Below are positions 61,434 to 64,000 of a DNA stretch of 64,000 nucleotides, piece after piece. Location of the stretch: contig CAYGTR010000014.1 of the NCBI GenBank assembly GCA_964352855.1, positions 1-64,000 on the forward strand. The letters are read 5' to 3'. The position numbers and the translations under genes were made by a program. The notes under the pieces were generated by a model that saw only the letters and a program-made list of their open reading frames with translations, was not told where the DNA came from and ran no database searches. Numbering within the stretch: position 1 is the first letter of the stretch; every line of letters starts with the position of its first letter. The DNA is from Litorimonas sp964352855. GTDB taxonomy: Bacteria > Pseudomonadota > Alphaproteobacteria > Caulobacterales > Maricaulaceae.

Positions 61434-63479
61434 ATGATAAATTTTAAAAAGTCGCTTTTGGCGACAACGGTCGGACTCGGTCTGGTTTTTGCGCCTTCCA
61501 TAAGTTTTGCGCAGGACACAAGCAGTCACAACACAGTCTTTGATGCCGCGTTTTTTGAGCAATATGCGCCCAGAACAGCATTCGATATGATATCTCAAGT
61601 CCCGGGATTTCAAGTCTCTGGAGCCGATAATAAGCGTGGTTTGGGGCAGGGCGGAGCCAATGTTTTGGTCAATGGCGAACGGGTAACGGGCAAGGCGGAT
61701 ATTGGGAGTCAACTCAGCCGTATCTCTGCCGCCAATGTCACACGTATTGAAATTGTGGACGGGGCGAGCCTAGACATACCGGGCTTGTCAGGACAAGTCG
61801 CCAATATCATCACGCAAAGTAAAGGTATCGCTGGGACATGGTCTTGGTCACCGGAATGGCGGGCGCGCCAAGCGGCTAATTTAGGACATTTCCATCTGAC
61901 GGTTTCCGGTGAAACCGGCAATCTATCCTATGCTGCGGAAGTCAGGAGCGAGTCTCAACGCAGCGGTTTATTCGGGCCTGAGACGTTGGAAGACATTGAT
62001 GGTAATATCTTCGAGATCAGAGACGAGAATGCGCGCTTTTATAATGAGTTTCCTGGCGTCATCTTAGATATGACCTGGAAACCAAAACCAGGGCACACAG
62101 GCCATCTCAATGCGGAATATAATCAGTTTAATCGTAATAATTCTGAAGTTTCTGATCGTCGCGCTGTGACAGACCGAGGACAGAATTTGCAAACGCAGTT
62201 CTCTTCCGCCGAAGACGAATGGAATGCGCAATTGGGACTCGATTATGAATTTCCCCTTGGTCCCGGCACTTTAAAGACGACGGGGTATTACCGGGCGGAG
62301 CATTCCCCGACCATCAGTCGATTTGATGTATTTGCGCTCGGAGAACAAACGAACGGTTCTCGCTTCTCACAAGTGGCCGATGAAGGTGAGGGCATAGTCC
62401 GAACTGAATTTAGTTGGTCAAACATTCAGAGCCATGACTGGCAATTCGCGGCAGAGGGTGTGTTTAACTTCTTGGATATTGAGTCCGGATTGCTGGTGTT
62501 TGACGGGACTGGTTTTGTCGATGAGCCGCTTGACGGTGCAACGGCGCGAGTCGAAGAAATTCGGACAGAAGCAACATTGACACAGAGCCGCGCCCTTTCA
62601 AAAAAATGGGATTTACAACTGTCGCTCGGGGCGGAATATTCGGAAATATCTCAAACCATCGGAGAGCCGCGCGAGTATTTTCGCCCAAAAGGCTTCGCAC
62701 TCGCGACATACAAGCCACAAGATAAAACCAATATTCGGTTTCGACTGGCGCGAGAAGTCGGACAGTTAAGCTTCTTTGACTTTATCTCGGCCGTTGATGT
62801 TGTGGACGGGCAAGACAGGACAGGAAATACCGGTTTGGTGCCTCAGCAAAGCTGGGATGCGTCAATCGAATATGATAAAGACTTTGGCCAAGGGGTGACC
62901 TTTAAAGCGCGCGCTTATGGCAGTTTGATTGAAGACATTGTTGACCGTATCCCCATTGGCCTTGATGGCGACGCCGTAGGTAATATTGATAAGGCCAACC
63001 AATTCGGCATTGATCTTGATGCCACGATCAAAGGTGATAATTGGGGCCTTAAAGGGACCCAACTCGATTTTGAACTCGACCTAAGAGACTCGAATGTTGA
63101 TGATCCTTTGCTCGGCTTCAGCCGCCGCCTTAACAGAGACAAGCGCGTCTTTTGGTTGGCAAGATTTCGTCATGATATTCAAAACACGGAATGGGCTTAC
63201 GGCGTGCAAGCCAATGAGTTTACGGATGCGCCTTCCTTTCGTTTGAACACAATTGAGGACGCGACCTTTGATGGCCCATTTGTCCGGGCTTACATTGAAC
63301 ATAAAGACATATTCGGGATGAAAGTTGTCGTCACAGCGCTTAACCTTCTAGATGCAGTGGAGGAGTATGAGCGCCTCGTTTTTACGGGACGGCGTGACCA
63401 AAGCGTGTTGGACTTTCGCGAATTTCAAAGACGTGAATTTGATATGTTTTTGAATATTGAATTCAGCGGTACCTTTTAA
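61434..63479 (+). CDS. TonB-dependent receptor-like outer-membrane protein
   Basis: The 681-residue protein has a signal peptide (FKKSLLATTVGLGLVFAPSISFAQ) and a plug domain (AFDMISQVPGFQVSGADNKRGLGQGGANVLVNGERVTG, SAANVTRIEIVDGASLDIPGLSGQVANII). A long barrel ends in FSGTF. The plug opening differs from the first TonB receptor of the window and lacks a clear TonB box. The substrate is unknown. It starts 52 bp after the M56-M23 gene and may be in the BlaI-controlled operon. Confidence 0.85.
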   Translation: MINFKKSLLATTVGLGLVFAPSISFAQDTSSHNTVFDAAFFEQYAPRTAFDMISQVPGFQVSGADNKRGLGQGGANVLVNGERVTGKADIGSQLSRISAANVTRIEIVDGASLDIPGLSGQVANIITQSKGIAGTWSWSPEWRARQAANLGHFHLTVSGETGNLSYAAEVRSESQRSGLFGPETLEDIDGNIFEIRDENARFYNEFPGVILDMTWKPKPGHTGHLNAEYNQFNRNNSEVSDRRAVTDRGQNLQTQFSSAEDEWNAQLGLDYEFPLGPGTLKTTGYYRAEHSPTISRFDVFALGEQTNGSRFSQVADEGEGIVRTEFSWSNIQSHDWQFAAEGVFNFLDIESGLLVFDGTGFVDEPLDGATARVEEIRTEATLTQSRALSKKWDLQLSLGAEYSEISQTIGEPREYFRPKGFALATYKPQDKTNIRFRLAREVGQLSFFDFISAVDVVDGQDRTGNTGLVPQQSWDASIEYDKDFGQGVTFKARAYGSLIEDIVDRIPIGLDGDAVGNIDKANQFGIDLDATIKGDNWGLKGTQLDFELDLRDSNVDDPLLGFSRRLNRDKRVFWLARFRHDIQNTEWAYGVQANEFTDAPSFRLNTIEDATFDGPFVRAYIEHKDIFGMKVVVTALNLLDAVEEYERLVFTGRRDQSVLDFREFQRREFDMFLNIEFSGTF

Positions 63480-63536
63480 TCAATGAAATTTTAGAATCCC
63501 CTAGAAAAATAAAGCCATGTCTCGTTATATTGTGTC

Positions 63537-64000
63537 ATGAATAAAGAATCGTCACGCTCGGAATTGGACGCCGTCTTGGATACGATGGTCGACGGCGTCA
63601 TCATGATAAATGAAAATGGAATTATCGAGCGGTATAATCCATCCTGTTCTAAAATATTTGGTTATGCTTTTGAAGAGGTTGTTGGGCAGAATATAAGATG
63701 TCTTATGCCAGAGCCTTATCATACCAATCATGATAGCTATATTTCCAATTATAAAGCGACAGATGAGGCCAAAATTATCGGTATCGGGCGGGAGGTAAGC
63801 GGTCTCCGAAAAGACGGGGCTGTCTTTCCGATGTATTTATCAGTCGGTGAGTTGCCTAGAGGTGACGGCCGCGCTTTTGTTGGTATTATCCGTGATTTGA
63901 CAACCCAGACTGAACAAAAAGAAAGCTTCGAAAAATTACAACAAGCGCATTTTCATCTGTCTCGCGTTGCTGCAATGGACCAAATGGGGGCCGCAATTGC
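63537..64000 (+). CDS. FixL-like heme-PAS sensor histidine kinase (5' part only)
   Basis: The reading frame opens at ATG 63537 and runs off the window after about 154 codons. It encodes a PAS domain (LDTMVDGVIMINENGIIERYNPSCSKIFGYAFEEVVGQNIRCLMPEPYHTNHDSYI) that matches the heme-binding PAS of FixL. His65 in NHDSYI and Arg85 in IIGIGREV are 20 residues apart, like heme ligand His200 and Arg220 of Bradyrhizobium FixL. The position equal to FixL Arg206 is Asn here. The start of a HisKA domain (HLSRVAAMDQMGAAI) follows. It is a likely oxygen or other gas sensor; no N-terminal membrane helix is seen, so it is probably soluble. Confidence 0.85.
   Translation, partial: MNKESSRSELDAVLDTMVDGVIMINENGIIERYNPSCSKIFGYAFEEVVGQNIRCLMPEPYHTNHDSYISNYKATDEAKIIGIGREVSGLRKDGAVFPMYLSVGELPRGDGRAFVGIIRDLTTQTEQKESFEKLQQAHFHLSRVAAMDQMGAAI

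Overview
The window reads as a chromosomal segment of a marine-type alphaproteobacterium with moderate GC (near 50 percent by eye, not counted). The divergent erpA/dgt pair, the mreBCD-mrdA-rodA block, the order tig..clpP-clpX-lon, a STAS-fused MlaE permease, TonB-dependent receptors and FixL- and BlaI-type regulators would fit the Hyphomonadaceae/Maricaulales/Robiginitomaculum group. That placement is inference from gene content only.

Layout. 1-7.3 kb: a partial gene, a lipoprotein, secG, pyrG, a TonB receptor, erpA and dgt. 7.4-13.1 kb: the rod-shape and elongasome operon mreB-mreC-mreD-mrdA-rodA. 13.2-16.4 kb: a sodium:neurotransmitter-symporter-family transporter, a small lipoprotein and a dipeptide epimerase. 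16.5-20.0 kb: a four-gene Mla-type lipid transport operon (STAS-permease, ATPase, MCE protein, auxiliary lipoprotein), convergent with a DedA protein. 20.8-29.1 kb: proteostasis genes tig, clpP, clpX and lon (lon behind a good sigma-32-like promoter), with a soluble transhydrogenase (sthA) and a DCC-family protein between them. 29.3-30.4 kb: a lone AAA ATPase. 30.6-34.9 kb: a tyrosine/homogentisate catabolic operon (hppD, a methyltransferase, a VOC protein, fumarylacetoacetase, maiA) opposite a MarR regulator, with two matching palindromic operators between them. A cupin homogentisate dioxygenase (hmgA) is absent from the cluster. 35.0-41.0 kb: tamA-tamB. 41.0-42.2 kb: a decayed IS1182-like transposase remnant next to tRNA-Asp and tRNA-Val.

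46.5-53.6 kb is the most interesting part. A predicted periplasmic delta-class carbonic anhydrase lipoprotein converges on nhaA - APC permease with EIIA-like and RCK_C-like tails - sbtA (Na+/bicarbonate symporter family) - sbtB (PII-like). A divergent OxyR-like LysR regulator that lacks the OxyR redox cysteines follows. Together these look like a dissolved-inorganic-carbon and Na+/pH handling module. No carbon-fixation gene is visible in the window.

53.7-58.6 kb: a six-TM protein, a response regulator, a PAS histidine kinase interrupted by one in-frame TAA, a MarR-like regulator, a ParB-like protein with 11-bp direct repeats upstream, and a small protein with a possible TerB-like fold. 58.7-63.5 kb: blaI behind two BlaI/CopY-type palindromes, an unusual M56-M23 double-peptidase fusion, and a TonB receptor. 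The window ends inside a FixL-like heme-PAS sensor kinase.

No rRNA, CRISPR array, intact insertion sequence or prophage was seen.
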